Shown here: piece after piece, positions 1-4,570 of the stretch
Layout of the letters: each line of letters opens with the position of its first letter
Position numbering within the stretch: the stretch's first letter is position 1
NCBI GenBank assembly: GCA_020056515.1
Contig: JAGVHP010000043.1
Location: 1 to 9,116, forward strand
Length of the DNA: 9,116 nucleotides
Source: Candidatus Shapirobacteria bacterium
Lineage (GTDB): Bacteria; Patescibacteriota; Microgenomatia; UBA12405
Direction: 5' to 3'
Program-made: the position numbers and the translations under genes
The notes under the pieces: model-generated
Databases searched by the model: none
What the model was told of the DNA's origin: nothing
Seen by the model: the letters and a program-made list of their open reading frames with translations, nothing else

Positions 1-103
1 ACTTGACTACAAAAGCAAACTTCAACAATCCGGCTACACCCTCGACTCTATTTCCAATTTCCGTCAACTAACTACCGAAACTTGGTCTAAAAAATCTCAC
101 TGA
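1..103 (+). CDS. 3' end of an unknown gene (5' end outside window)
   Basis: Reading from base 2, 33 codons are open up to a TGA at 101-103. The visible tail is hydrophilic, begins LDYKSKLQQSGYTLDSIS and ends TTETWSKKSH. No domain can be recognised from so short a piece. It is convergent with the pseudouridine synthase gene, and the two 3' ends overlap by 17 bp (87-103), which fits the tight packing seen elsewhere in the window. The codons look natural, but 33 codons could also stay open by chance, so this is a moderate call only. Confidence 0.5.
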   Translation, partial: LDYKSKLQQSGYTLDSISNFRQLTTETWSKKSH

Positions 104-725
104 TATTAATCTTTCGGATCTCCCCTGGTTTTAGATTTCCCAATTCTAATTTGCCGATTCTAATTCTTAATAATTTTCTTACCCGTAGTCCGGCTTGCCA
201 ACACATATTTCGAATTTGTCTCTTTTTCCCTTCATACATAATAATCCACATTTTGTTACCGCTAACCTTTTTTATATTATTTATTCCGGGATTAATCTTG
301 GCTTGATCAATTTTCCGGTCCGTCTCCACCTCATATTCTTTTTCCAGATGGAACTTAGGATGAGTCAGTTTTAAGGAGAGTTCCCCATCGTTGGTCAAAA
401 TCATTAATCCCTCCGAGTCCAGATCCAGTCTTCCCACCGGATAAAGTCTTTTAATACTTTTAGTCAAATCAGTTATCTTAGATCGTCCCCATTCGTCACT
501 CGAGGTTGACACCACCCCTCGGGGTTTGTACACCGCCCAATATTCCTTTTCTTCTACGTCATCGATTGTTTCTCCATCAACCCCAACCTCTTCTTCTCCA
601 TTAATCTTATCTCCCAGTACTGCTGTTTTTCCGTTTATGGTTCCCCGCCCATTCTTTATCAGTAAATCTGCTCCCCGCCTTGACGCCACCCCGGCTCTTG
701 CTAAAAATTTATTAATCCTTATCAT
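87..725 (-). CDS. rluB: Pseudouridine synthase, RsuA/RluB family
   Basis: The 212-residue product converts a specific uridine in ribosomal RNA to pseudouridine. An S4 RNA-binding domain fills about residues 2-50 (RINKFLARAGVASRR start). The catalytic domain follows: YKPRGVVST at 66-74, and the family signature GRLDLDSEGL at 98-107 with the presumed catalytic Asp101. It continues with LTNDGELS (110-117) and ends with the conserved EGKKRQIRNM (165-174) and GLRVRKLLRIRIG blocks. At 212 residues it is somewhat shorter than typical members; the shortening falls at about residues 135-158, between the strand after the catalytic site and EGKKRQIR. The target base (23S versus 16S rRNA) cannot be read from sequence, so the symbol is a family-level choice. 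The ATG at 725 lies 5 nt after the stop of the small upstream ORF and has no Shine-Dalgarno, suggesting translational coupling. Confidence 0.93.
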   Translation of the reverse strand: MIRINKFLARAGVASRRGADLLIKNGRGTINGKTAVLGDKINGEEEVGVDGETIDDVEEKEYWAVYKPRGVVSTSSDEWGRSKITDLTKSIKRLYPVGRLDLDSEGLMILTNDGELSLKLTHPKFHLEKEYEVETDRKIDQAKINPGINNIKKVSGNKMWIIMYEGKKRQIRNMCWQAGLRVRKLLRIRIGKLELGNLKPGEIRKINISEIF

Positions 726-730
726 GAAAT

Positions 731-931
731 TTATGGCCGATGCATCCGCTTACCGCCGGTAGCCCAATAGAACGTATTTGGAGGAGACCTTTCTTCCACT
801 GGTTTTTCCGAATCAACACCTCCTTCTGTGGCCGGACGAAATCTATGAGGGTATTTATCCATTTGTCTGACGAGTTTGCGTGCTTCAGTGTTTTGTCGTT
901 GTACTTCTGCGTCCACAACTCTTTGCACCAT
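731..931 (-). CDS. Possible 66-residue basic protein upstream of the pseudouridine synthase
   Basis: From the ATG at 929-931 to a TAA at 731-733 this frame encodes a charged, Arg-rich protein (MVQRVVDAEVQRQN start, ATGGKRMHRP end). It has no membrane segment and no domain I recognise. The frame stays open further upstream (to 1009), but that part would run into the oppositely oriented nuclease gene, so the internal ATG is preferred. That ATG is preceded by an A/T-rich -10-like element. Codons are rich in G at position 1, as expected of real coding sequence. The 5-nt gap to the downstream ATG at 725 suggests a two-gene operon. A second minus-strand frame (712-918) covers the same DNA and cannot be fully excluded. 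Confidence 0.5.
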   Translation of the reverse strand: MVQRVVDAEVQRQNTEARKLVRQMDKYPHRFRPATEGGVDSEKPVEERSPPNTFYWATGGKRMHRP

Positions 932-937
932 AAGGTA

Positions 938-943
938 ATTTAA
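938..943 (-). promoter_or_regulatory. Candidate -10 element for the 66-residue ORF
   Basis: On the minus strand TTAAAT lies 6 nt before the ATG at 931. A TANNNT reading (TAAATT) shifted by one base also fits. No good -35 is visible 17 nt upstream (TAGAAC at best). No Shine-Dalgarno is present. Confidence 0.3.
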
Positions 944-954
944 CACAAATAAGT

Positions 955-960
955 TAAAAT
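955..960 (+). promoter_or_regulatory. Candidate -10 element for the PD-(D/E)XK gene
   Basis: TAAAAT (5 of 6 matches to TATAAT) ends 5 nt before the ATG at 966. No clear -35 is seen. It sits within the 34-bp gap between two divergent start codons (931 and 966), so the two promoters must be nearly back to back. Confidence 0.35.
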
Positions 961-965
961 GTTCT

Positions 966-1844
966 ATGGCCGATAAATACACCGCTCTTTGGTTATCCCA
1001 TTCTTCCATTTCAGCCTTTTTGGAATGCCCCCGGTCATATTTCTTAAAAAATGTTTACAAAGACCCAAAAACCGGCCATAAAGTTAAATTAATCTCACCC
1101 CCCCTAGCCCTTGGTCAAGCGGTTCACGAAGTTGTCGAGTCTCTCTCCGAATTGAAAACCGACCTTCGTTTCAAAAAGCCGCTGATGGAAAAATTTGATG
1201 AAGCTTGGAAAAAAATATCTGGCGTATCGGGAGGCTTTGAAGATAAGGACACTGAATATAAATACAAAAGCCGGGGAGAAGAGATGATTCGAAAGGTTTC
1301 TAAAAACCCCGGCCCACTAGGAGAACTCGCTGTCAAAATCAATCAGGATCTGCCTCATTTTTGGCTATCCGAAACTGACAACGTAATTCTTTGCGGCAAA
1401 ATTGATTGGCTCCGCTACCAACCTGATACTGATACGGTGGAAATTATCGATTTCAAAACCAGTAAAAATGACGAAGGCCCGGATTCTTTACAACTCCCGA
1501 TTTATCATCTTCTGGTTCATTATTGCCAAAACCGACCCGTCACTGCCGCTTCCTACTGGTATCTTGACCGGTCTGATGATCTGACCCCTCAAATCTTACC
1601 CGATTTAGTCAAATCTCAGGAAAAAATATTAAAAATTGCCAAACGGATTAAACTTCAGCGCTCCTTAAATAAATTTGATTGCCCGGAGGGAGACAAAGGT
1701 TGCCGTGCCTGCCGCCCCTACGAAAAAATTCTTTTGGGTGACGCTACTCTTGTCGGCCGTGATGCCTTCAAAGCCGATGTTTATGTTCTTAAAAGCGCCA
1801 TTTCATCAGATTCCAGAGCTCCTACATCCAGCACTGTTCTTTGA
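966..1844 (+). CDS. PD-(D/E)XK nuclease, RecB/Cas4-like (PDDEXK_1 type)
   Basis: The 292-residue protein has the ordered motifs of RecB-family nucleases. An N-terminal LSHSSISAFLECPRSYFL block (10-27) precedes the motif-I region ALGQAVHEVVE (48-58, His54). GKIDWL (144-149) holds metal-binding Asp147, EIIDFKTSK (159-167) holds Asp162 and catalytic Lys164, and LQLPIYHLL (175-183) gives the conserved Q and Y. Cys21 plus Cys239, Cys246 and Cys249 near the C-terminus resemble the split cysteine ligands of the 4Fe-4S cluster in Cas4 and AddB, though the spacing differs from the classical C-x2-C-x5-C. The likely role is DNA end or flap processing in repair. No cas genes, helicase domain or CRISPR array are nearby, so it is a stand-alone enzyme. 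The ATG at 966 is chosen because the conserved block begins ten residues later. The 3' end overlaps a minus-strand ORF. Confidence 0.88.
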   Translation: MADKYTALWLSHSSISAFLECPRSYFLKNVYKDPKTGHKVKLISPPLALGQAVHEVVESLSELKTDLRFKKPLMEKFDEAWKKISGVSGGFEDKDTEYKYKSRGEEMIRKVSKNPGPLGELAVKINQDLPHFWLSETDNVILCGKIDWLRYQPDTDTVEIIDFKTSKNDEGPDSLQLPIYHLLVHYCQNRPVTAASYWYLDRSDDLTPQILPDLVKSQEKILKIAKRIKLQRSLNKFDCPEGDKGCRACRPYEKILLGDATLVGRDAFKADVYVLKSAISSDSRAPTSSTVL

Positions 1845-2014
1845 CTTCTGTTTCCACTAAATCTTCTTCCCGGTTCAATGTCGGCTCTGTTTACAAGAAG
1901 CGCCGGGTTTGATGCTCCAAGATGTGCCAGAGGGATAGCCCCCATAACCACTTCTGATAATCCAAACTCTCCTGAACGAAACGGATAAGGTTTTTTGTCA
2001 AGTATATTATTCAT
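1781..2014 (-). CDS. Possible 77-residue protein of unknown function
   Basis: This frame runs from the ATG at 2012-2014 to a TAA at 1781-1783. It encodes a soluble-looking protein (MNNILDKKPYPFRSGEFG start, LESDEMALLRT end) with no recognised domain. Two things support it: codon choice is rich in G at position 1, and the start is preceded by the best sigma-70-like promoter in the window. Its last 64 nt are antisense to the end of the PD-(D/E)XK gene (to 1844), an unusually long convergent overlap. It begins 42 nt after the exonuclease stop, so it could also be the last gene of that cluster. The opposing view is that it is merely the antisense of an extended nuclease tail; no stop but TGA interrupts that plus frame until about 1988. 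Confidence 0.5.
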   Translation of the reverse strand: MNNILDKKPYPFRSGEFGLSEVVMGAIPLAHLGASNPALLVNRADIEPGRRFSGNRSQRTVLDVGALESDEMALLRT

Positions 2015-2022
2015 TACTGTTT

Positions 2023-2051
2023 CTTATACAGGAAGTATTTCCCAAAATCAA
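2023..2051 (-). promoter_or_regulatory. Predicted sigma-70-type promoter of the 77-residue ORF
   Basis: On the minus strand TTGATT (2046-2051) and TATAAG (2023-2028) are separated by exactly 17 nt (2029-2045). Eight bases lie between the -10 and the ATG at 2014, so the predicted transcription start falls at or next to the start codon. The whole element sits in the 42-nt gap after the exonuclease gene. Confidence 0.5.
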
Positions 2052-2056
2052 ATCCG

Positions 2057-2662
2057 TTAAAACAATCCCATCTGTGGTTCTGGTTCTACCTTAGGATAAG
2101 AAAAATCAACTTCAATAATCCGTGACGTATTCCATTTGTCTTTGTATTTCAATTGTCCGTTTTTTTGGCCATAATCATAAACCTCTTTGGTTACCATCAC
2201 ATCCATTTCACAATATTTTAGGAGTTTTGCCAGTGATTCCTCGGAGTGTTCTTGCCAATAATAAACGGCATTCAGGCCATTATCGCTTTTACCATGCCCC
2301 AGTGTTTCCGAGGCAATGGCATTAAGGCTTAACCGAAACCCGAGCGCTCCTTTGACATGGTCCATCAGGTCGAAATGTTTTAATTTTTTAAAATCATACG
2401 GCGCCAAAGGCATCAGCGCCGGCACATCAAAATGAAGCGAATTAAAACCGATAATCCGGTCAGCGCTGATAAACATCGGCCACATTTTAATGAAATCCTC
2501 TTCCCAAAAACTCTTCATCTTCCCCTCAGTTTCTTCCCCTTTTTCATTCACTGTTCGGCTGTATACCGACACTATTGAAATTCCCAAATCTGCCGGATTA
2601 TCACCCTTTATATCATCAAATATTTTTTTGGTTTCAATATCAAAAATTACCTCGGTTACCAT
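2057..2662 (-). CDS. Stand-alone DEDDy-type 3'-5' exonuclease (PolB proofreading-like)
   Basis: The 201-residue protein has the RNase H-like exonuclease motifs in order. ExoI is FDIETK (7-12, Asp8 and Glu10). ExoII is IIGFNSLHFDVPAL (70-83, Asn74 and Asp79), followed by FDLM (97-100). ExoIII is YCEMD (150-154), the Tyr-x3-Asp signature of the DEDDy group, which includes proofreading domains. Its length matches a single exonuclease domain with no polymerase attached, like the predicted PolB-related exonuclease families. Unusually, it ends in PQMGLF. QMGLF matches the QxxLF beta-clamp-binding consensus and closely resembles the QLGLF tail of E. coli Pol II. It is the last clear gene of the DinB cluster, 30 nt after its upstream neighbour. 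The likely role is DNA 3'-end trimming or editing; that it assists DinB is inference. Confidence 0.88.
   Translation of the reverse strand: MVTEVIFDIETKKIFDDIKGDNPADLGISIVSVYSRTVNEKGEETEGKMKSFWEEDFIKMWPMFISADRIIGFNSLHFDVPALMPLAPYDFKKLKHFDLMDHVKGALGFRLSLNAIASETLGHGKSDNGLNAVYYWQEHSEESLAKLLKYCEMDVMVTKEVYDYGQKNGQLKYKDKWNTSRIIEVDFSYPKVEPEPQMGLF
2060..2074 (-). other. C-terminal beta-clamp-binding pentapeptide QMGLF of the exonuclease
   Basis: These five codons encode residues 197-201, immediately before the stop. They follow a proline- and glutamate-rich linker (PKVEPEP), an arrangement typical of flexible clamp-binding tails. The match is to the Q-x-x-L-F consensus; binding itself is inferred. 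Confidence 0.6.
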
Positions 2663-2671
2663 TAGAACTCT

Positions 2672-2680
2672 AGAATATCA
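2672..2680 (-). promoter_or_regulatory. Candidate extended -10 upstream of the exonuclease
   Basis: On the minus strand TGATATTCT (a TGn-extended -10) ends 9 nt before the ATG at 2662. It lies in the 30-nt gap after the 116-residue gene. The octamer TGTGATAT that contains it also occurs at nearly the same distance before the 116-residue gene. Confidence 0.35.
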
Positions 2681-2692
2681 CATATTTTTAGC

Positions 2693-3043
2693 TTATTTTC
2701 TTATCACAATCATTTCCCCCCACGGTGCACTGGCACTCAATGGAATCGTGAATCTTACTTCCGCTTCGGCTTGTATCAATAAAACACTTTGTCCTTCTTT
2801 CTTCCCGGGTAATTCAAACACCCTTTTTGAATCTCCGGCAGCAATAACATATTCCCAGCCGGTAGGAAAATTTACTCGGGTTTGTTCGGTGCCCAATTTC
2901 TCTGCTGCTGTTCCGTTTGTATCAACTACCTTAACTGCCTTACCTCCACCAAATTCAATTTCTCTCTCCGCCATCGATTTTTTAGGATTAACTAAACGGG
3001 GTTCACTTTCTCCTCTCCGAAGTAGACTCACCACAGTTGTCAT
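2693..3043 (-). CDS. Conserved-looking 116-residue protein of unknown function in the DinB cluster
   Basis: I do not recognise this protein. The first 30 residues are charged and probably flexible (MTTVVSLLRRGESEPRL start). The remainder alternates hydrophobic and polar residues in a way that suggests a small all-beta domain (for example KAVKVVDT, GWEYVIAAGDS, SVLLIQAEAEVRFTI). There is no signal peptide, membrane helix, cysteine or histidine. It lies between dinB (30 nt upstream) and the exonuclease (30 nt downstream) in the same orientation, so it is probably co-transcribed and may belong to the same process. It may also have its own promoter, since a perfect extended -10 precedes the ATG at 3043. 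Confidence 0.78.
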   Translation of the reverse strand: MTTVVSLLRRGESEPRLVNPKKSMAEREIEFGGGKAVKVVDTNGTAAEKLGTEQTRVNFPTGWEYVIAAGDSKRVFELPGKKEGQSVLLIQAEAEVRFTIPLSASAPWGEMIVIRK

Positions 3044-3051
3044 ATTTTCAA

Positions 3052-3060
3052 ATTATATCA
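3052..3060 (-). promoter_or_regulatory. Extended -10 promoter (TGATATAAT) upstream of the 116-residue gene
   Basis: The minus strand carries a perfect TATAAT with the extended TGn motif, ending 8 nt before the ATG at 3043. No -35 match lies 17 nt upstream, which extended -10 promoters do not need. It falls in the 30-nt gap after dinB. Confidence 0.5.
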
Positions 3061-3073
3061 CACCCCATCTTAA

Positions 3074-4261
3074 CTATCTCACCTGTCCAAAACCAATAAA
3101 ATCCGGAATTTTGATTTGTTCCATCAATGTCCCCGGCACAATCGTTCCGGCTCCAAATTTATCATTAATTAAATCGGCCGTTTTCGTCAGTTTAATAAAT
3201 TTACCTCTTTTACCAAACAAATCATCCTGAATCCACAAGGCCGGCTTCAAATCAAAGATATAAATTGCCACCCGTCTCACCTCACCTTTAATTTCAACTG
3301 GTAACAATTTAATTGCCTCCCGGTATATTTCCCAGCCATTCACCATTCCTGACTTTACTCGGCCAACCTTATGCCAAGAACTATTATTAAGCAACAGCCA
3401 TAGGGCTACTCCGGTCGCCATTCTCTTTTTTCTTCGTAATTTATTACCCGATTTTAAAGCCAGTTGATATATCACCGGCAGCAACTCCACTCTGTTTTTA
3501 GCCCGTTTTTTAAGCGAATATATATTGCTATAACTTTTTTTTGCCTCCTCCTTTTTGCCGTCCATTTCCACTCCCCGCAACCGCCAATACCAATATTCTC
3601 CCAATACCGAACAAAAAATTGATTTTAGTTTTTGGCGAGAGGCGGAATAAAAATCCCAGGTATTTTCAATTCCTGCCAGCTGCAATCGTAGGGCTGTTCG
3701 CCAATTAATACCGTTAAGTTTGATCAAATCAAGTTTCTTATATATGTTTTCGAAGTTATTTGAATTTATTTCCACCAACCCATCCGGTTTTTGCATGTTG
3801 GACGCCGTTTTGGCCAAAAAACGGTTTGGCCCAATGCCGATAGATACCGTCAGCCATGGACCAATTTCAACAGCAATTTCTTTTTTAATTTCTTTAGCTG
3901 TCGAGATTAAATTTCCTTCTACCCCCTTAAAATTAATGGCAAATTCATCAATCGATTTGGCTACTATCCGCGGTGAATATTTTTTTAGCACCTTTTTTAA
4001 TTGTCGATGGATAAACCGGTATTTTTGGGTGTCCGGCTCTAGTACTACTATCTCCGGACAAATTTTTTTGGCTTCTCCTACCCGGGTTCCCGTTCCAATA
4101 CCCAACTTTTTGGCTTCCCGGGAAGCTGCTAAAATTACCCCCCTCTCACTTTTATAAGCCACTACTGCCACCGGTTTACCCTGAAGCAGGGGATTACTAA
4201 GCTGCTCAATGCTGGCAAAACAGGAGTTGATATCTACATGCATCTGCCTAGACGGATCCAT
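3074..4261 (-). CDS. dinB: Y-family translesion DNA polymerase (DinB/Pol IV type)
   Basis: The 395-residue protein copies damaged DNA without proofreading. Palm and fingers motifs are HVDINSCFASIEQ (8-20), with catalytic Asp10 and likely steric-gate Phe15; GTRVGEAKKICPE (58-70); KSIDEF (102-107), with Asp105 and Glu106; and SIGIGPNRFLAKTASNMQKP (140-159). A thumb helix-hairpin-helix region follows at about 170-230 (KLNGINWRTALRLQLAGIEN) and the little finger at about 240-340. QDDLF at 345-349 precedes the ADLINDKFG segment, where many Y-family polymerases carry the beta-clamp-binding motif. The protein ends PDFIGFG. Two starts are possible: the ATG at 4261, overlapping the upstream gene by 14 nt, or codon 7 (ATG at 4243), 4 nt after that gene's stop. 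Both imply translational coupling. Regulation may come from the promoter and direct repeats near 4512-4541. Confidence 0.95.
   Translation of the reverse strand: MDPSRQMHVDINSCFASIEQLSNPLLQGKPVAVVAYKSERGVILAASREAKKLGIGTGTRVGEAKKICPEIVVLEPDTQKYRFIHRQLKKVLKKYSPRIVAKSIDEFAINFKGVEGNLISTAKEIKKEIAVEIGPWLTVSIGIGPNRFLAKTASNMQKPDGLVEINSNNFENIYKKLDLIKLNGINWRTALRLQLAGIENTWDFYSASRQKLKSIFCSVLGEYWYWRLRGVEMDGKKEEAKKSYSNIYSLKKRAKNRVELLPVIYQLALKSGNKLRRKKRMATGVALWLLLNNSSWHKVGRVKSGMVNGWEIYREAIKLLPVEIKGEVRRVAIYIFDLKPALWIQDDLFGKRGKFIKLTKTADLINDKFGAGTIVPGTLMEQIKIPDFIGFGQVR
3215..3229 (-). other. Beta-clamp-binding pentapeptide QDDLF of DinB
   Basis: These codons encode residues 345-349. They match the Q-x-x-L-F consensus at the position where many Y-family polymerases place it, after the little-finger domain and before the conserved IND/NxRFG-like segment. 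Clamp binding is inferred. Confidence 0.6.
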
Positions 4262-4505
4262 CGGCTACTTCCAAAAGTTTCCAAAATAAAGATTGAGTAT
4301 CCAGTTCCAACTTAAAAAACATTCCGTTTGCCGTTACTGAAAAGATATGAACCAATTTTCTCCCGCTATAGTATTGATGATGTAAACCCACCGCCTCCAC
4401 CCGCCAGTCGCGGTTATTCCACTGAATTTGCATCGGCCGGAGTTTCCGCTGATGATGATTAAAATCCATAATCACCGACACCGGACTGTTTATCTTTTCC
4501 ATCAT
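4248..4505 (-). CDS. 85-residue protein preceding and overlapping dinB
   Basis: The product starts MMEKINSPVSVIMDF and has a strand-rich pattern with several aromatics: QIQWNNRDWRVEAVG (27-40), LVHIFSV (51-57), MFFKLELD (62-69) and FWKLLEV (74-80). The outline recalls the small DUF6504-type proteins found next to Y-family polymerase genes in some bacteria, but that is a weak resemblance from memory. The frame is open further upstream to a TTG at 4541. The ATG at 4505 is preferred because a -10-like TATCAT lies 6 nt before it. Its 3' end overlaps dinB by 14 nt if dinB starts at 4261, so it is probably co-translated and may be a polymerase accessory factor. The function is unproven. Confidence 0.75.
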   Translation of the reverse strand: MMEKINSPVSVIMDFNHHQRKLRPMQIQWNNRDWRVEAVGLHHQYYSGRKLVHIFSVTANGMFFKLELDTQSLFWKLLEVADGSV

Positions 4506-4511
4506 GAAATA

Positions 4512-4541
4512 ATGATACCCGAACAAAACCCGAAAGTGCAA
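4512..4541 (-). promoter_or_regulatory. Predicted promoter of the dinB cluster
   Basis: On the minus strand TTGCAC (4536-4541) and TATCAT (4512-4517, 5 of 6 matches) are separated by 18 nt. The -10 ends 6 nt before the ATG at 4505. The -35 is weak. The spacer holds a pair of direct repeats described separately. Confidence 0.4.
4517..4534. repeat. Pair of ACCCGAA direct repeats, possible operator
   Basis: ACCCGAA occurs at 4517-4523 and 4528-4534 on the plus strand, an exact 11-bp centre-to-centre distance or about one helical turn. The pair almost exactly fills the spacer between the predicted -35 and -10 of the dinB cluster promoter and lies upstream of the divergent gene. A regulator-binding role is inferred. 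It does not match known LexA boxes. Confidence 0.35.
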
Positions 4542-4557
4542 TATATCAAATTTAGTC

Positions 4558-4563
4558 TACAAT
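4558..4563 (+). promoter_or_regulatory. Candidate -10 element for the acyltransferase-like gene
   Basis: TACAAT (5 of 6 matches to TATAAT) ends 7 nt before the ATG at 4571. No good -35 is visible, and there is no Shine-Dalgarno. It is divergent from the dinB cluster promoter within a 65-bp intergenic gap. Confidence 0.4.
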
Positions 4564-4570
4564 ATTTCCC

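Noticed and set aside
712..918. Alternative minus-strand ORF of 68 codons
   Set aside because: It overlaps the preferred 66-residue frame and runs past the pseudouridine synthase start. The competing frame has more G in first codon positions and ends neatly 5 nt before the synthase ATG.
966..1844. Cas4 of a CRISPR system
   Set aside because: No cas1, cas2 or other cas gene and no array is present. The cysteine spacing is not Cas4-typical, so only a Cas4-like fold is claimed.
1842..1988. TGA recoding (TGA as Gly, as in Gracilibacteria) extending the nuclease
   Set aside because: The plus frame is open after the TGA, but no in-frame TGA occurs inside any long gene here, including more than 1200 codons of the surface protein. 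The open stretch is explained by the antisense small ORF.
2490..3230. 246-codon plus-strand ORF
   Set aside because: It is antisense to three well-supported minus-strand genes (exonuclease, 116-residue protein, dinB end), spans their gaps, and shows no domain.
3720..4157. 145-codon plus-strand ORF
   Set aside because: It is the antisense shadow of the conserved catalytic region of DinB.
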